Shown one piece after another: positions 16,660 to 28,705 of a stretch of 64,000 nt of DNA. A program made the position numbers and the translations under genes. How positions within the stretch are numbered: the first letter of the stretch is position 1; each line of letters starts with the position of its first letter. Where the stretch lies: positions 20,737 to 84,736 of the forward strand of contig CAYLRF010000001.1 in assembly GCA_964385995.1 (NCBI GenBank), written 5' to 3'. The notes under the pieces are model-generated. The model saw nothing but the letters and a program-made list of their open reading frames with translations. It was not told the DNA's origin and did not search any database. The stretch comes from CAYLRF01 sp964385995. GTDB taxonomy: Bacteria > Bacillota > Clostridia > Lachnospirales > Lachnospiraceae.

Positions 16660-18723
16660 ATGATCGATGAGAGTTCATCAGTCGGCGAACTGAAGGGAAT
16701 AGGAGAAAAAACCGAGGCGTTATTTAATAAGCTCGGGGTTTTTACTGTCGGAGACCTGATAAGGCTCTATCCGAAAAGATACGATGTATATGAAAAACCC
16801 GTCTGCGTAAGCGACGCCAAGGAGGGTATGCTCTGCGCGGTTACGGGCGCCGTCTGTTCCGCGCCGAAGACATCGCGCTATAACAACATGACCGTGACCA
16901 CCGCCTACATCAGGGACATCACGGGCGAGCTTAAAGCGGTATGGTTCAGACTTCCGTATATACAGGGCAAACTTCAAAGCGGCACGGTGGTGACGCTTCG
17001 CGGACGGGTGGCCAAAAGGCGAGGCTCTTTAAGGATGGAGCAGCCCAGGATATTTTTCCCGAGCTCATCTTATGCGCAGGTGGAAGATAAACTGCTTCCT
17101 GTCTATCCGCTTACCGCGGGACTTTCGGGCAATGTCGTCGCAAAAAGCGTAAAAAACGCCCTGCAATATCTCGATCTTAAAAAAGACCTGCTTCCGCAAA
17201 GGATACGGATCGGATATCATCTCGCGGAGTATAATTACGCGCTGAAACAGATACATTTCCCGGACGATAAGAATTCTCTTTATATCGCGAGAGAGCGGCT
17301 GGTATTTGACGAGTTTCTCACATTCACGCTTGCGATTCGCAAGCTTAAAAGCGACTCGGAAAGTCTTACTAGCGGGTTTGTGTTTAAAGATGCGGGCGGC
17401 GTCGCGGATCTTATAAAGAGTCTTCCTTTTAAGCTTACCGGCGCACAGGAGAGGGTTTGGGGCGAGATAAGCTCGGATATGAGAAGCGGGCGCGTGATGA
17501 CCAGGCTCATACAGGGCGACGTCGGTTCGGGGAAAACGGTCATAGCGGTTCTGGCGCTTGTTCTCACCTGTCTTAACGGTTATCAGGGAGCGTTCATGGC
17601 GCCGACCGAGGTACTCGCGAGGCAGCATTACAATACCGTTGTTACCATGCTTAAAAAGGCGCTTCCCGACATAAGGGTCGAGCTTTTGACGGGTTCTCTC
17701 ACACTTAAGGAAAAGCGCGCATCTTACGGACGCGTCAGCCGCGGCGAGGCGGACATAGTCATCGGCACGCACGCGCTCATACAGGAAAAGGTCGAATTTA
17801 AAAATCTGGCTCTTGTCGTGACGGATGAGCAGCACCGCTTCGGAGTGAGACAGCGCGAGACGCTCGCGGGAAAAGGGGATACGCCTCACATACTGGTGAT
17901 GAGCGCCACTCCCATCCCGAGGACTCTCGCCATGATCTTATACGGAGATCTGGATATTTCCGTTCTGGACGAGCTTCCGCGGGATCGTCTGCCGGTTAAA
18001 AACTGCGTCGTCGGGACGGATTACAGAAGGGCGGCGTACTCATTCATAAAAAGGCAGGTAAAGGCCGGAAAACAGTGCTACTGCATATGCCCGATGATAG
18101 AGGAAAGCGAGGCCGTAGACGCCGAAAACGTTACGGATTACGCGAAGACTCTTCGGGAGGAACTCGGGCATGACGTAAACGTGGGCGTATTGCACGGGAA
18201 GATGAAGCCTAAGGAAAAAGACTCTGTCATGGAGGCCTTCATAAAAAATGAGATTCAGGTACTGGTCTCCACCACGGTTATAGAAGTAGGTATCGATGTC
18301 AAAAACGCCACAGTCATGCTGATTGAAAATTCCGAAAGATTCGGACTCGCGCAGCTTCACCAGCTGAGGGGCCGTATCGGGAGGGGCAAAGACAGGTCAT
18401 ACTGTATATTCATGACGTCGTCGGATACGAAGGAAACGAAGGAGCGCCTTAAGATACTTTCTTCCACCAACGACGGTTTTAAGATAGCGGATGAGGATCT
18501 CAGACTTCGCGGACCGGGGGATCTCTTCGGCATAAATCAAAGCGGAATGCCGGGATTAAAGATCGGCGATATATATCAGGATGCCGACACGTTAAGAAAA
18601 GCGGCGTCCGCCGCGGACGAAATCCTAAGGAAAGATCCGAGACTTGAGTCTGCCGAAAACGCCGGGTTAAAAGAACATTTAGACCGATATATGGCGGGCA
18701 GTATGCCGGAAGCGACGATCTGA
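16660..18723 (+). CDS. recG: ATP-dependent DNA helicase RecG
   Basis: Branch-migration helicase for stalled forks and recombination intermediates. The N-terminal wedge/OB domain covers about residues 1-250. Helicase motifs follow: Walker A QGDVGSGKTVIAV (near 290), DEQHRFGVRQ (DEAH-type motif II, near 392), MSATPIPRTL (motif III) and QLRGRIGRG (motif VI, near 570). The length of 687 residues is normal. It is last in the Asp23-fakA-recG unit, 7 bases after fakA. Its ATG is 16660. Confidence 0.97.
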   Translation: MIDESSSVGELKGIGEKTEALFNKLGVFTVGDLIRLYPKRYDVYEKPVCVSDAKEGMLCAVTGAVCSAPKTSRYNNMTVTTAYIRDITGELKAVWFRLPYIQGKLQSGTVVTLRGRVAKRRGSLRMEQPRIFFPSSSYAQVEDKLLPVYPLTAGLSGNVVAKSVKNALQYLDLKKDLLPQRIRIGYHLAEYNYALKQIHFPDDKNSLYIARERLVFDEFLTFTLAIRKLKSDSESLTSGFVFKDAGGVADLIKSLPFKLTGAQERVWGEISSDMRSGRVMTRLIQGDVGSGKTVIAVLALVLTCLNGYQGAFMAPTEVLARQHYNTVVTMLKKALPDIRVELLTGSLTLKEKRASYGRVSRGEADIVIGTHALIQEKVEFKNLALVVTDEQHRFGVRQRETLAGKGDTPHILVMSATPIPRTLAMILYGDLDISVLDELPRDRLPVKNCVVGTDYRRAAYSFIKRQVKAGKQCYCICPMIEESEAVDAENVTDYAKTLREELGHDVNVGVLHGKMKPKEKDSVMEAFIKNEIQVLVSTTVIEVGIDVKNATVMLIENSERFGLAQLHQLRGRIGRGKDRSYCIFMTSSDTKETKERLKILSSTNDGFKIADEDLRLRGPGDLFGINQSGMPGLKIGDIYQDADTLRKAASAADEILRKDPRLESAENAGLKEHLDRYMAGSMPEATI

Positions 18724-21846
<3,123 letters not shown>

Positions 21847-21852
21847 CACTAT

Positions 21853-21957
21853 CTTTATGACGTTATAAAACACGTCGGGAAAGAGGAAAGTTTGGAAGTA
21901 AACTTCCAAAACTACCTTTATGACGTTATAAATCACGTCGGGAAAGAGGAAAGTATG
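21853..21957 (+). repeat. 63-bp direct repeat with a 20-bp perfect palindrome, upstream of dut
   Basis: CTTTATGACGTTATAAA then CACGTCGGGAAAGAGGAAAGT occurs at 21853 and again at 21916 (period 63). Between the copies lies the perfect palindrome TTTGGAAGTAAACTTCCAAA (21891-21910). The second copy ends at the dut ribosome-binding site and ATG; a third partial copy follows the N gap. Confidence 0.85.
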
Positions 21958-21988
21958 AAAATCCCCGTCAAAAAATTAAGCGAAACCG
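21955..21988 (+). other. Partial copy of the dut start, cut by the assembly gap
   Basis: The first 11 codons of dut (MKIPVKKLSET) are present before the N run and again after it. Together with upstream bases, 21934-21988 is identical to 22089-22143 over 55 bases. I read it as an assembly overlap rather than a real second gene. Confidence 0.8.
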
Positions 21989-22088
21989 NNNNNNNNNNNN
22001 NNNNNNNNNNNNNNNNNNNNNNNNNNNNNNNNNNNNNNNNNNNNNNNNNNNNNNNNNNNNNNNNNNNNNNNNNNNNNNNNNNNNNNNN
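21989..22088. other. Assembly gap of 100 N
   Basis: Exactly 100 N, the conventional placeholder for a gap of unknown size. The flanks overlap exactly by 55 bases. Confidence 0.99.
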
Positions 22089-22109
22089 CACGTCGGGAAA
22101 GAGGAAAGT

Positions 22110-22544
22110 ATGAAAATCCCCGTCAAAAAATTAAGCGAAACCGCGAAGGTGCCCGTAAGGGGAAGCGATTTCGCTGCGGGATATGACATCTCGGCCGACA
22201 TAGAGGAGGACATCACCCTTATGCCGCGTATGACGCGCATGATAAGTTCCGGTATCGCGATTCAGATTCCGAAAGGATATTTCGGAGCGGTCTTCGCAAG
22301 GAGCGGCCTCGCGTCAAAAGAGGGTTTAAGGCCCGCTAACTGCGTGGGGGTTATAGACGCTGATTATCGCGGAGAGCTTAAGGTGCCTCTTTATAACGAT
22401 TCCGATACGCCGCGCGTCATATCGCCGGGTCAGAAAATAGCGCAGCTTGTCGTGATACCGTTTGAGCGGCTTGACTTTGAGATGACGGATGAGCTTTCGG
22501 AAACGGATCGGATGGAGGACGGGTTCGGCTCCACGGGAAGGTAG
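22110..22544 (+). CDS. dut: dUTP diphosphatase
   Basis: Hydrolyses dUTP to dUMP and pyrophosphate, limiting uracil in DNA. The trimeric dUTPase motifs are in order: AAGYDISAD (motif 1), FARSGLASKEGL (motif 2, near residue 64), NCVGVIDADYRGE (motif 3, catalytic Asp), GQKIAQLVVIP (motif 4) and GFGSTGR (motif 5, at the C-terminus). The 144-residue length is standard. GAAAGAGGAAAGT precedes the ATG. The promoter region is obscured by the repeats and gap. Confidence 0.96.
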   Translation: MKIPVKKLSETAKVPVRGSDFAAGYDISADIEEDITLMPRMTRMISSGIAIQIPKGYFGAVFARSGLASKEGLRPANCVGVIDADYRGELKVPLYNDSDTPRVISPGQKIAQLVVIPFERLDFEMTDELSETDRMEDGFGSTGR

Positions 22545-22634
22545 ATTTTTTTCGGGGCCGCACGCGTGAAGATTACGGACTTTCTTCCAAACATTTTATG
22601 ATACGCGCGGCGCCTGCTGCTGAGGTAAACACAT

Positions 22635-23732
22635 ATGAAACTTGGAATCATAGGACTTCCGAACGTGGGAAAGAGCACGCTTTTTAATTCTCTTACGAAA
22701 GCGGGAGCCGAATCCGCGAATTACCCTTTTTGCACGATAGAGCCGAATGTCGGGGTCGTCTCCGTGCCGGATGAGAGATTAAACGTGCTCGCGAAGATGT
22801 ATAACTCCAAAAAGATCGTGCCCGCCACCATAGAGTTCGTCGACATCGCGGGACTGGTTAGGGGCGCCTCAAAGGGCGAGGGCCTCGGCAATCAGTTCCT
22901 CGCGAACATACGGGAAGTCGACGCCGTGATCCATGTCGTCAGATGTTTTGAGGACGGCAACGTGGTGCATGTGGACGGGAGCGTCGATCCGCTTCGCGAC
23001 ATCGAAACCGTAAATCTCGAACTTATTTTTTCGGATCTCGAGGTACTTGAGCGGCGCGTCGTAAAGACGGCAAAGGCCGCCAAGGCCGACAAGGACGCTG
23101 CCCGTGAGTTACGGCTTTTAGAAAACATAAAATCATATCTCGAGGAGGGAAATCCGGCGTCTTCTTTCGCCGCCGAAAACGAAGAGGACGCCCTGTTTAC
23201 ACAAAGTCTGAACCTTCTTACCGCAAAGCCTGTCATCTACGCCGCGAATGTCGCCGAGGACGATCTCGCAAACGACTGTGCGTCAAATCCGAACGTGGCG
23301 AAAGTTAAGGAATACGCCTCGAAAAATAACAGCGCGGTATATACGGTGTGCGCGGCGATCGAGCAGGAGATAGCAGAGCTTCCCGAAGATGAAAGGAAGC
23401 TTTTTCTTGAGGATCTGGGTCTTAAGGAATCAGGACTTGACAGGCTCATTAAGGCAAGCTACAGGCTCCTTGGTCTTATAAGCTACCTCACGGCGGGAGA
23501 GCCTGAAGTGCACGCGTGGACCGTGAAAGAGGGGACGAAGGCTCCGAAGGCGGCGGGGAAGATTCATTCGGATTTCGAACGCGGCTTCATACGGGCCGAG
23601 GTGGTAAGCTATGACGATCTCATCTCATCGGGAAGCTACGCCGGTGCGCGGGAGAAGGGCCTTGTAAGGCTGGAGGGAAAGGATTACGAGGTGCGCGACG
23701 GAGACATCATTCTCTTCAGGTTCAATGTGTGA
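22635..23732 (+). CDS. ychF: Redox-regulated ribosome-binding ATPase YchF
   Basis: An Obg-family P-loop NTPase that prefers ATP. The P-loop is GLPNVGKSTLFNSLT near residue 7; G3 is DIAGLVRGASKGEGLGN; the G4 position reads NVAE, as is usual for the ATP-preferring YchF clade. The C-terminal TGS domain contains HAWTVKEGTKAPKAAG. The length of 365 residues is standard. GAGGTAAAC precedes the ATG. Its stop codon lies inside the first unit of a 37-bp degenerate repeat. Confidence 0.97.
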   Translation: MKLGIIGLPNVGKSTLFNSLTKAGAESANYPFCTIEPNVGVVSVPDERLNVLAKMYNSKKIVPATIEFVDIAGLVRGASKGEGLGNQFLANIREVDAVIHVVRCFEDGNVVHVDGSVDPLRDIETVNLELIFSDLEVLERRVVKTAKAAKADKDAARELRLLENIKSYLEEGNPASSFAAENEEDALFTQSLNLLTAKPVIYAANVAEDDLANDCASNPNVAKVKEYASKNNSAVYTVCAAIEQEIAELPEDERKLFLEDLGLKESGLDRLIKASYRLLGLISYLTAGEPEVHAWTVKEGTKAPKAAGKIHSDFERGFIRAEVVSYDDLISSGSYAGAREKGLVRLEGKDYEVRDGDIILFRFNV

Positions 23733-23811
23733 CGCGCGAAAAATTACGCGATGGGAGAAGCGTCTGTGACGCGTGAGAAGTCGTGCGACGCACGGAACGT
23801 CATGTGACGCG
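23728..23811 (+). repeat. Degenerate 37-38-bp repeats between ychF and lgt
   Basis: TGTGACGCG occurs at 23728, 23765 and 23803, with related sequence between (GAGAAG, CGACG). The first unit includes the ychF stop codon; the last ends near the first possible lgt start. Confidence 0.65.
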
Positions 23812-23846
23812 ATAAAATGTTTACGGACACCGAGGCGGTATCATAT

Positions 23847-24731
23847 ATGACAAAGTCCATAGATTTCCCGAATTTGGGCATACATCTTAAGAATGTCGGT
23901 CAGAGCGTGAGTATTTTCGGCCTTGACATAGCCTACTACGGCATTGTCATCGCCGCCGGGATAATACTCGGCTTTATCGTGATGCTGCGTGAGGCGAAAA
24001 GGACAGGTCAAAATCCCGAGACATACTACGACATAACCATTTTCGGAGTTCTCGCCGCTCTTATCGGCGCGAGACTTTATTATGTGATTTTCTCATGGGA
24101 TGATTACAAAGACGATCCTCTCAGTATCTTTAACATCAGGGAGGGCGGCCTTGCCATCTACGGGGCGGTGATCGCGGTGGTACTGACCGTCTTCATATAC
24201 TCGAAAGTCAAAAAAATCCCTTTTACACTGATAATGGATACTGGCATACCGAGTCTTATCTTAGGTCAGGCCGTCGGAAGATGGGGGAATTTCTTTAACC
24301 GCGAGGCTTTCGGCGAATACACGAATTCGCTTTTTGCTATGCGTCTTCCCGTGGACGCCGTGAGGGCCTCGGATATTACCGAAAAAATGCTCCGGCATAT
24401 CGAGGTCATTGACGGCATACGATATATTCGCGTGCATCCCACGTTTCTTTACGAATCCGTCTGGAACCTTGCCGTGTTCTTTTTCCTCATGTGGTGGAGA
24501 AAACATAAAAAATTTAACGGCGAGCTTCTTTTCATGTATTTTCTGGGGTACGGTCTGGGAAGATTTTGGATAGAGGGTCTAAGGACCGATCAGCTTCTTA
24601 TCTTTCACGCCGTGCCGGTGTCTCAGCTTTTATCGGCCGTGCTGGCCGTCGGCTCCGCGGCGGCGATAATCGTCTTAAGACGCAGGGCGGGGAAGAAGAA
24701 AGAGCCGGAAAGCGCTTCCGATCCGGCGTAA
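23847..24731 (+). CDS. lgt: Prolipoprotein diacylglyceryl transferase
   Basis: A membrane enzyme that transfers diacylglycerol from phosphatidylglycerol to the lipobox cysteine of prolipoproteins. Seven hydrophobic segments are visible and the signature GRWGNFFNREAFG lies near residue 150. A C-terminal positively charged tail follows the last helix. I favour the ATG at 23847 (GAGGCGG 8 bases upstream; protein begins MTKSIDFPNLGIHL); an ATG at 23817 would add ten residues and has no clear ribosome-binding site. The type II signal peptidase gene lspA, the next enzyme of the pathway, is at 49343. Confidence 0.93.
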   Translation: MTKSIDFPNLGIHLKNVGQSVSIFGLDIAYYGIVIAAGIILGFIVMLREAKRTGQNPETYYDITIFGVLAALIGARLYYVIFSWDDYKDDPLSIFNIREGGLAIYGAVIAVVLTVFIYSKVKKIPFTLIMDTGIPSLILGQAVGRWGNFFNREAFGEYTNSLFAMRLPVDAVRASDITEKMLRHIEVIDGIRYIRVHPTFLYESVWNLAVFFFLMWWRKHKKFNGELLFMYFLGYGLGRFWIEGLRTDQLLIFHAVPVSQLLSAVLAVGSAAAIIVLRRRAGKKKEPESASDPA

Positions 24732-24962
24732 GTTTCGCCACCGAAATTTGTACAAAAAAAGATACAATAAAGAGTTTTGCCGCGCTGGAATATAAAGCGG
24801 TGAAAATATATAATGACCGTAAGGTGCGGTTTAGGGATGTAGGTTAAACCACGCTCGTCGAACTTGAGCCGCATGGTCGGTTTTGACCGTAAGGGCGCGG
24901 TTTGGGGATGTAAGTTAAACCGGAGGGACATAAAGTCTTAAGGTGTAAAAGGAGGAATCAAA
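24732..24962 (+). repeat. nifJ leader with a duplicated 37-bp hairpin element
   Basis: TGACCGTAAG-starting units at 24814-24850 and 24884-24921 (period 70) each contain a small hairpin: GGTTTA, an 11-base loop containing GGGATGTA, TAAACC. The second copy ends at the nifJ ribosome-binding region. No gene is visible. The element may be a regulatory RNA structure, which is inference. Confidence 0.7.
24786..24814 (+). promoter_or_regulatory. Possible nifJ promoter
   Basis: TGGAAT (24786-24791), 17 bases, perfect TATAAT (24809-24814). The -35 is poor. If used, transcription starts inside the first hairpin repeat. Confidence 0.35.
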
Positions 24963-27900
24963 TTGTCAAGAAAAATGAAAACCATGGACGGCAACCACGC
25001 GGCGGCTCACGCTTCATACGCGTATACGGATGTCGCCGCGATTTACCCCATCACACCGTCATCCGTCATGGCGGAAGCCACTGATGAATGGGCGACGCAG
25101 GGCAGGGAGAACATCTTCGGAAGGAAGGTGCAGGTGACAGAGATGCAGTCGGAGGGAGGCGCGGCCGGTACCGTGCACGGATCTCTCGCGGCGGGCGCTC
25201 TTACCACGACGTATACTGCTTCACAGGGCCTGCTTCTTATGATACCGAACCTTTATAAGATAGCGGGAGAGCAGCTTCCGGGCGTCTTTAACGTATCCGC
25301 CAGAGCGGTCGCGAGCCACGCGCTTTCCATATTCGGCGATCACTCCGATGTATATGCCTGCCGCCAGACAGGCTGCGCGATGCTCTGCGAGTCCGGGGTG
25401 CAGGAAGTCATGGATCTTACGCCCGTGGCGCACCTTTCGGCCATAAAGGGGAAGGTTCCCTTCATCAACTTCTTCGACGGCTTTCGCACGTCGCACGAAA
25501 TACAGAAAATAGAAACATGGGATTATGAGGATCTTAAAAGTCTCGCGGACATGGATGCCATCGACGAGTTCAGGAAACACGCCCTGAATCCGAATCATCC
25601 CTGTCAGAGGGGCTCGGCGCAGAATCCCGACATTTTCTTTCAGGCAAGAGAAGCGTGCAATCCGTACTACGACGCTCTTCCCGAAATCGTTCAGACGTAC
25701 ATGGACAAGATAAACGAAAAGATCGGCACGAATTACAGGCTGTTTAACTACTACGGCGCTTCAGACGCCGAGCATGTCATCATCGCGATGGGCTCCGTGT
25801 GCGACACGATCGACGAGACGGTGGATTACCTTACGGCCAAAGGCAGGAAGGTCGGCGTGATAAAGGTTCATCTTTACCGGCCGTTTTCCGCCAAGGCTCT
25901 TGTCGGCGCCCTTCCGGAGACGGTAAAAGTCATTTCCGTCCTTGACCGCACAAAAGAGCCGGGCTCGGTGGGAGAGCCTCTTTATCTGGATGTAGTGGCT
26001 GCTCTTAAGGGCTCGAAGTTCGACGGCGTGAAGATATATACCGGCCGCTACGGACTCGGCTCGAAAGACACCACCCCGGCGCAGATTATCGCCGTATATG
26101 ACAATGACGCGAAAGAAAAATTCACCATAGGAATTACCGACGACGTCACGAATCTTTCGCTTCCCGTAGGCGAGCCTGTCGTAACCACGCCTGAGGGAAC
26201 CATAAACTGCAAGTTCTGGGGTCTCGGCGCGGACGGCACTGTAGGGGCGAATAAGAACTCCATCAAGATAATAGGCGACAATACCGACATGTACGCTCAG
26301 GCTTATTTCGATTATGACTCGAAGAAGTCGGGAGGCGTCACGATGTCGCATCTGCGATTCGGCAAAAAACCGATTAAGTCCACGTATCTCATTAAGAAAG
26401 CCGATTTCGTGGCGTGTCACAACCCCTCATACGTCGATAAATATAACATGGTTCAGGAGCTTGTCGACGGCGGCACCTTCCTCTTAAACTGCCCTTGGGA
26501 CACGGAAGGTCTCGAGAAACATCTTCCCGGTCAGGTAAAAGCCTATATAGCGAATCACAATATCAGTCTTTATACCATCGACGGCATAAAAATCGGCAGG
26601 GAAATAGGTCTCGGCGGCCGCATAAACACCATACTTCAGTCCGCTTTCTTTAAGCTCGCCGATATCATACCCGAGGATAAGGCCATCGAACTCATGAAAG
26701 CGGCGGCCAAGGCTTCGTACGGCAAGAAGGGCGATAAGATCGTTCAGATGAATTATGACGCCATAGACGCGGGCGCGGCCCAGGTGGTAAAGGTCGATGT
26801 CCCCGAGAGCTGGAAACTGTGCGGGGACGAGGGACTTGCTACTCCGAAGGCCGAAGGCTCACGAAAAGACGCCGTGGATTTCGTAAAGAACATTCAGGCG
26901 AAGGTGAACTCTCAGGAAGGAAACTCACTTCCCGTTTCCGCGTTTACAAAATACGCGGACGGCAGCACGCCCTCCGGCACATCCTGCTATGAGAAGAGGG
27001 GCGTCGCGGTGGACGTGCCCGTCTGGAACCCCGAAAACTGCATTCAGTGCAACCGCTGCTCATTCGTGTGTCCTCACGCCGTCATCCGCCCTTACGCGCT
27101 GACTGAGGATGAGGCAAAGTCCGCTCCGGAAGGGATGAAAACCTTGGACATGACGGGCGTTCCCGGCATGAAGTTTACGGTTGCGGTGAGCGCCTATGAC
27201 TGTACAGGCTGCGGCTCCTGCGCAAACGTCTGCCCCGGTAAGAAGGGCGAGAAGGCTCTTACCATGGAGAATATGGAAGAAAACGCCGGTTCTCAAAAAT
27301 ACTTCGATTACGCGTGTGCGCTTCCCGAAAAGTCCGAGGTGGTCGGGAAATTTAAGGAAACTACCGTGAAGGGAAGCCAGTTTAAGCAGCCGCTTCTCGA
27401 GTTCTCGGGCGCCTGCGCGGGTTGCGGCGAGACTCCGTACGCGAAACTTGTCACACAGCTTTTCGGCGACAGGATGTATATAGCAAACGCCACGGGCTGC
27501 TCGTCGATATGGGGAAATTCCTCGCCGTCCACGCCTTATACGGTAAATGAGAAAGGTCACGGTCCCGCGTGGTCCAATTCACTCTTTGAGGATAACGCAG
27601 AGTTCGGATACGGTATGCTTCTCGCGCAAAACGCTATAAGAGACGGACTTAAGGCCGATATTAAGACCGTGGCTGAATGCTCAAAAAGCGAGGAAGTAAA
27701 GGCCGCCGCGAATCAGTGGCTTGACACTTTCTCATGCGGAGCGACAAACGGCGCGGCATCCGAGAACCTCGTAAAGGCTCTAAAAGACTGCCCCTGCGAC
27801 GGAGAACTTAAGGCGAAGATATTAAAGAACGCGGATTTTCTCGCGAAGAAGTCGCAGTGGATCTTCGGAGGCGACGGTTGGGCGTACGACATAGGCTTCG

Positions 27901-28502
27901 GAGGTCTGGATCACGTGCTGGCGTCGGGGCAGGACGTAAATGTTCTTGTATTTGACACGGAGGTTTATTCAAATACCGGAGGACAGGCGTCCAAGGCCAC
28001 AAAGACCGGCGCCGTGGCGCAGTTCGCGGCGGGAGGAAAAGACATAAAGAAAAAGGATCTGGCGGGCGTGGCCATGAGCTACGGATATATATACGTCGCG
28101 CAGATCGCGATGGGCGCCGATTACAATCAGGCGGTAAAGGCCATCGCGGAAGCCGAAAGCTACCCCGGACCTTCGCTTATCATCGCCTACGCTCCGTGCA
28201 TAAATCACGGTATCAAAAAGGGCATGAGTAAGGCCCAGACCGAGGAGGCTCTCGCCGTAGAGTGCGGTTATTGGATAAACTTCAGGTTCAATCCTGCCGC
28301 CGAAGGCGGAAAGCTTACCATAGACAGCAGGGAACCTAAGCTTGACGGCTACCGTGATTTCCTAAACGGTGAGGTTCGTTACAACGCGCTCGCGAGGTCA
28401 AATCCTGAGAGGGCTGAGGAACTCTTCAAGCGCAATGAAGATGAGGCCAAAGAAAAGTACGCGTATTTAAAGAAACTCGCCGTGCTTTACGGAGGGGAAT
28501 AA
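24963..28502 (+). CDS. nifJ: Pyruvate:ferredoxin (flavodoxin) oxidoreductase
   Basis: Oxidatively decarboxylates pyruvate to acetyl-CoA, reducing ferredoxin; a hallmark of anaerobic metabolism. The 1179-residue single chain has all domains in order: the N-terminal pyrimidine domain (ITPSSVMAEATDEWA), domain II, the gamma domain, a two-[4Fe-4S] ferredoxin domain with CIQCNRCSFVCPHA and CTGCGSCANVCPGK (about residues 695-760), and the thiamine-pyrophosphate domain (CGETPYAKL, GGDGWAYDIG, NTGGQASKAT). The start is TTG at 24963 behind AAAAGGAGGAATC. A terminator follows at 28567. Confidence 0.97.
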   Translation: MSRKMKTMDGNHAAAHASYAYTDVAAIYPITPSSVMAEATDEWATQGRENIFGRKVQVTEMQSEGGAAGTVHGSLAAGALTTTYTASQGLLLMIPNLYKIAGEQLPGVFNVSARAVASHALSIFGDHSDVYACRQTGCAMLCESGVQEVMDLTPVAHLSAIKGKVPFINFFDGFRTSHEIQKIETWDYEDLKSLADMDAIDEFRKHALNPNHPCQRGSAQNPDIFFQAREACNPYYDALPEIVQTYMDKINEKIGTNYRLFNYYGASDAEHVIIAMGSVCDTIDETVDYLTAKGRKVGVIKVHLYRPFSAKALVGALPETVKVISVLDRTKEPGSVGEPLYLDVVAALKGSKFDGVKIYTGRYGLGSKDTTPAQIIAVYDNDAKEKFTIGITDDVTNLSLPVGEPVVTTPEGTINCKFWGLGADGTVGANKNSIKIIGDNTDMYAQAYFDYDSKKSGGVTMSHLRFGKKPIKSTYLIKKADFVACHNPSYVDKYNMVQELVDGGTFLLNCPWDTEGLEKHLPGQVKAYIANHNISLYTIDGIKIGREIGLGGRINTILQSAFFKLADIIPEDKAIELMKAAAKASYGKKGDKIVQMNYDAIDAGAAQVVKVDVPESWKLCGDEGLATPKAEGSRKDAVDFVKNIQAKVNSQEGNSLPVSAFTKYADGSTPSGTSCYEKRGVAVDVPVWNPENCIQCNRCSFVCPHAVIRPYALTEDEAKSAPEGMKTLDMTGVPGMKFTVAVSAYDCTGCGSCANVCPGKKGEKALTMENMEENAGSQKYFDYACALPEKSEVVGKFKETTVKGSQFKQPLLEFSGACAGCGETPYAKLVTQLFGDRMYIANATGCSSIWGNSSPSTPYTVNEKGHGPAWSNSLFEDNAEFGYGMLLAQNAIRDGLKADIKTVAECSKSEEVKAAANQWLDTFSCGATNGAASENLVKALKDCPCDGELKAKILKNADFLAKKSQWIFGGDGWAYDIGFGGLDHVLASGQDVNVLVFDTEVYSNTGGQASKATKTGAVAQFAAGGKDIKKKDLAGVAMSYGYIYVAQIAMGADYNQAVKAIAEAESYPGPSLIIAYAPCINHGIKKGMSKAQTEEALAVECGYWINFRFNPAAEGGKLTIDSREPKLDGYRDFLNGEVRYNALARSNPERAEELFKRNEDEAKEKYAYLKKLAVLYGGE

Positions 28503-28566
28503 GTCCCAAGGTAACCCTGTCGAACCTGCCGCCTTGCGGCGTCATAACGCGACCTTTAGTTTAAGA

Positions 28567-28601
28567 AGAGCTCCGGGATGAATTTTCCGGGGCTCTGTTT
28601 T
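28567..28601 (+). terminator. Intrinsic terminator after nifJ
   Basis: AGAGCTCCGG (28567-28576) pairs with CCGGGGCTCT (28587-28596), a 10-bp stem with one G-U pair and a 10-base loop, followed by GTTTT. Confidence 0.8.
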
Positions 28602-28705
28602 AAATAAACCGCTTTTCCGGGCATTTCATTACCGCGACCTTACCTGTGCGTTTTTCCTGACGCGGGATTTTACGTTTGTGAAGCGGGATGAAAAGGAGAT
28701 ATTAT

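Noticed and set aside
21892..22113. Open frame spanning the N run
   Set aside because: It exists only because N codons read as unknown residues; both ends are parts of the dut start region.
24566..24847. 93-codon open frame overlapping the end of lgt and the nifJ leader
   Set aside because: Mostly out-of-frame lgt sequence; no ribosome-binding site, and its end lies in the hairpin repeat.
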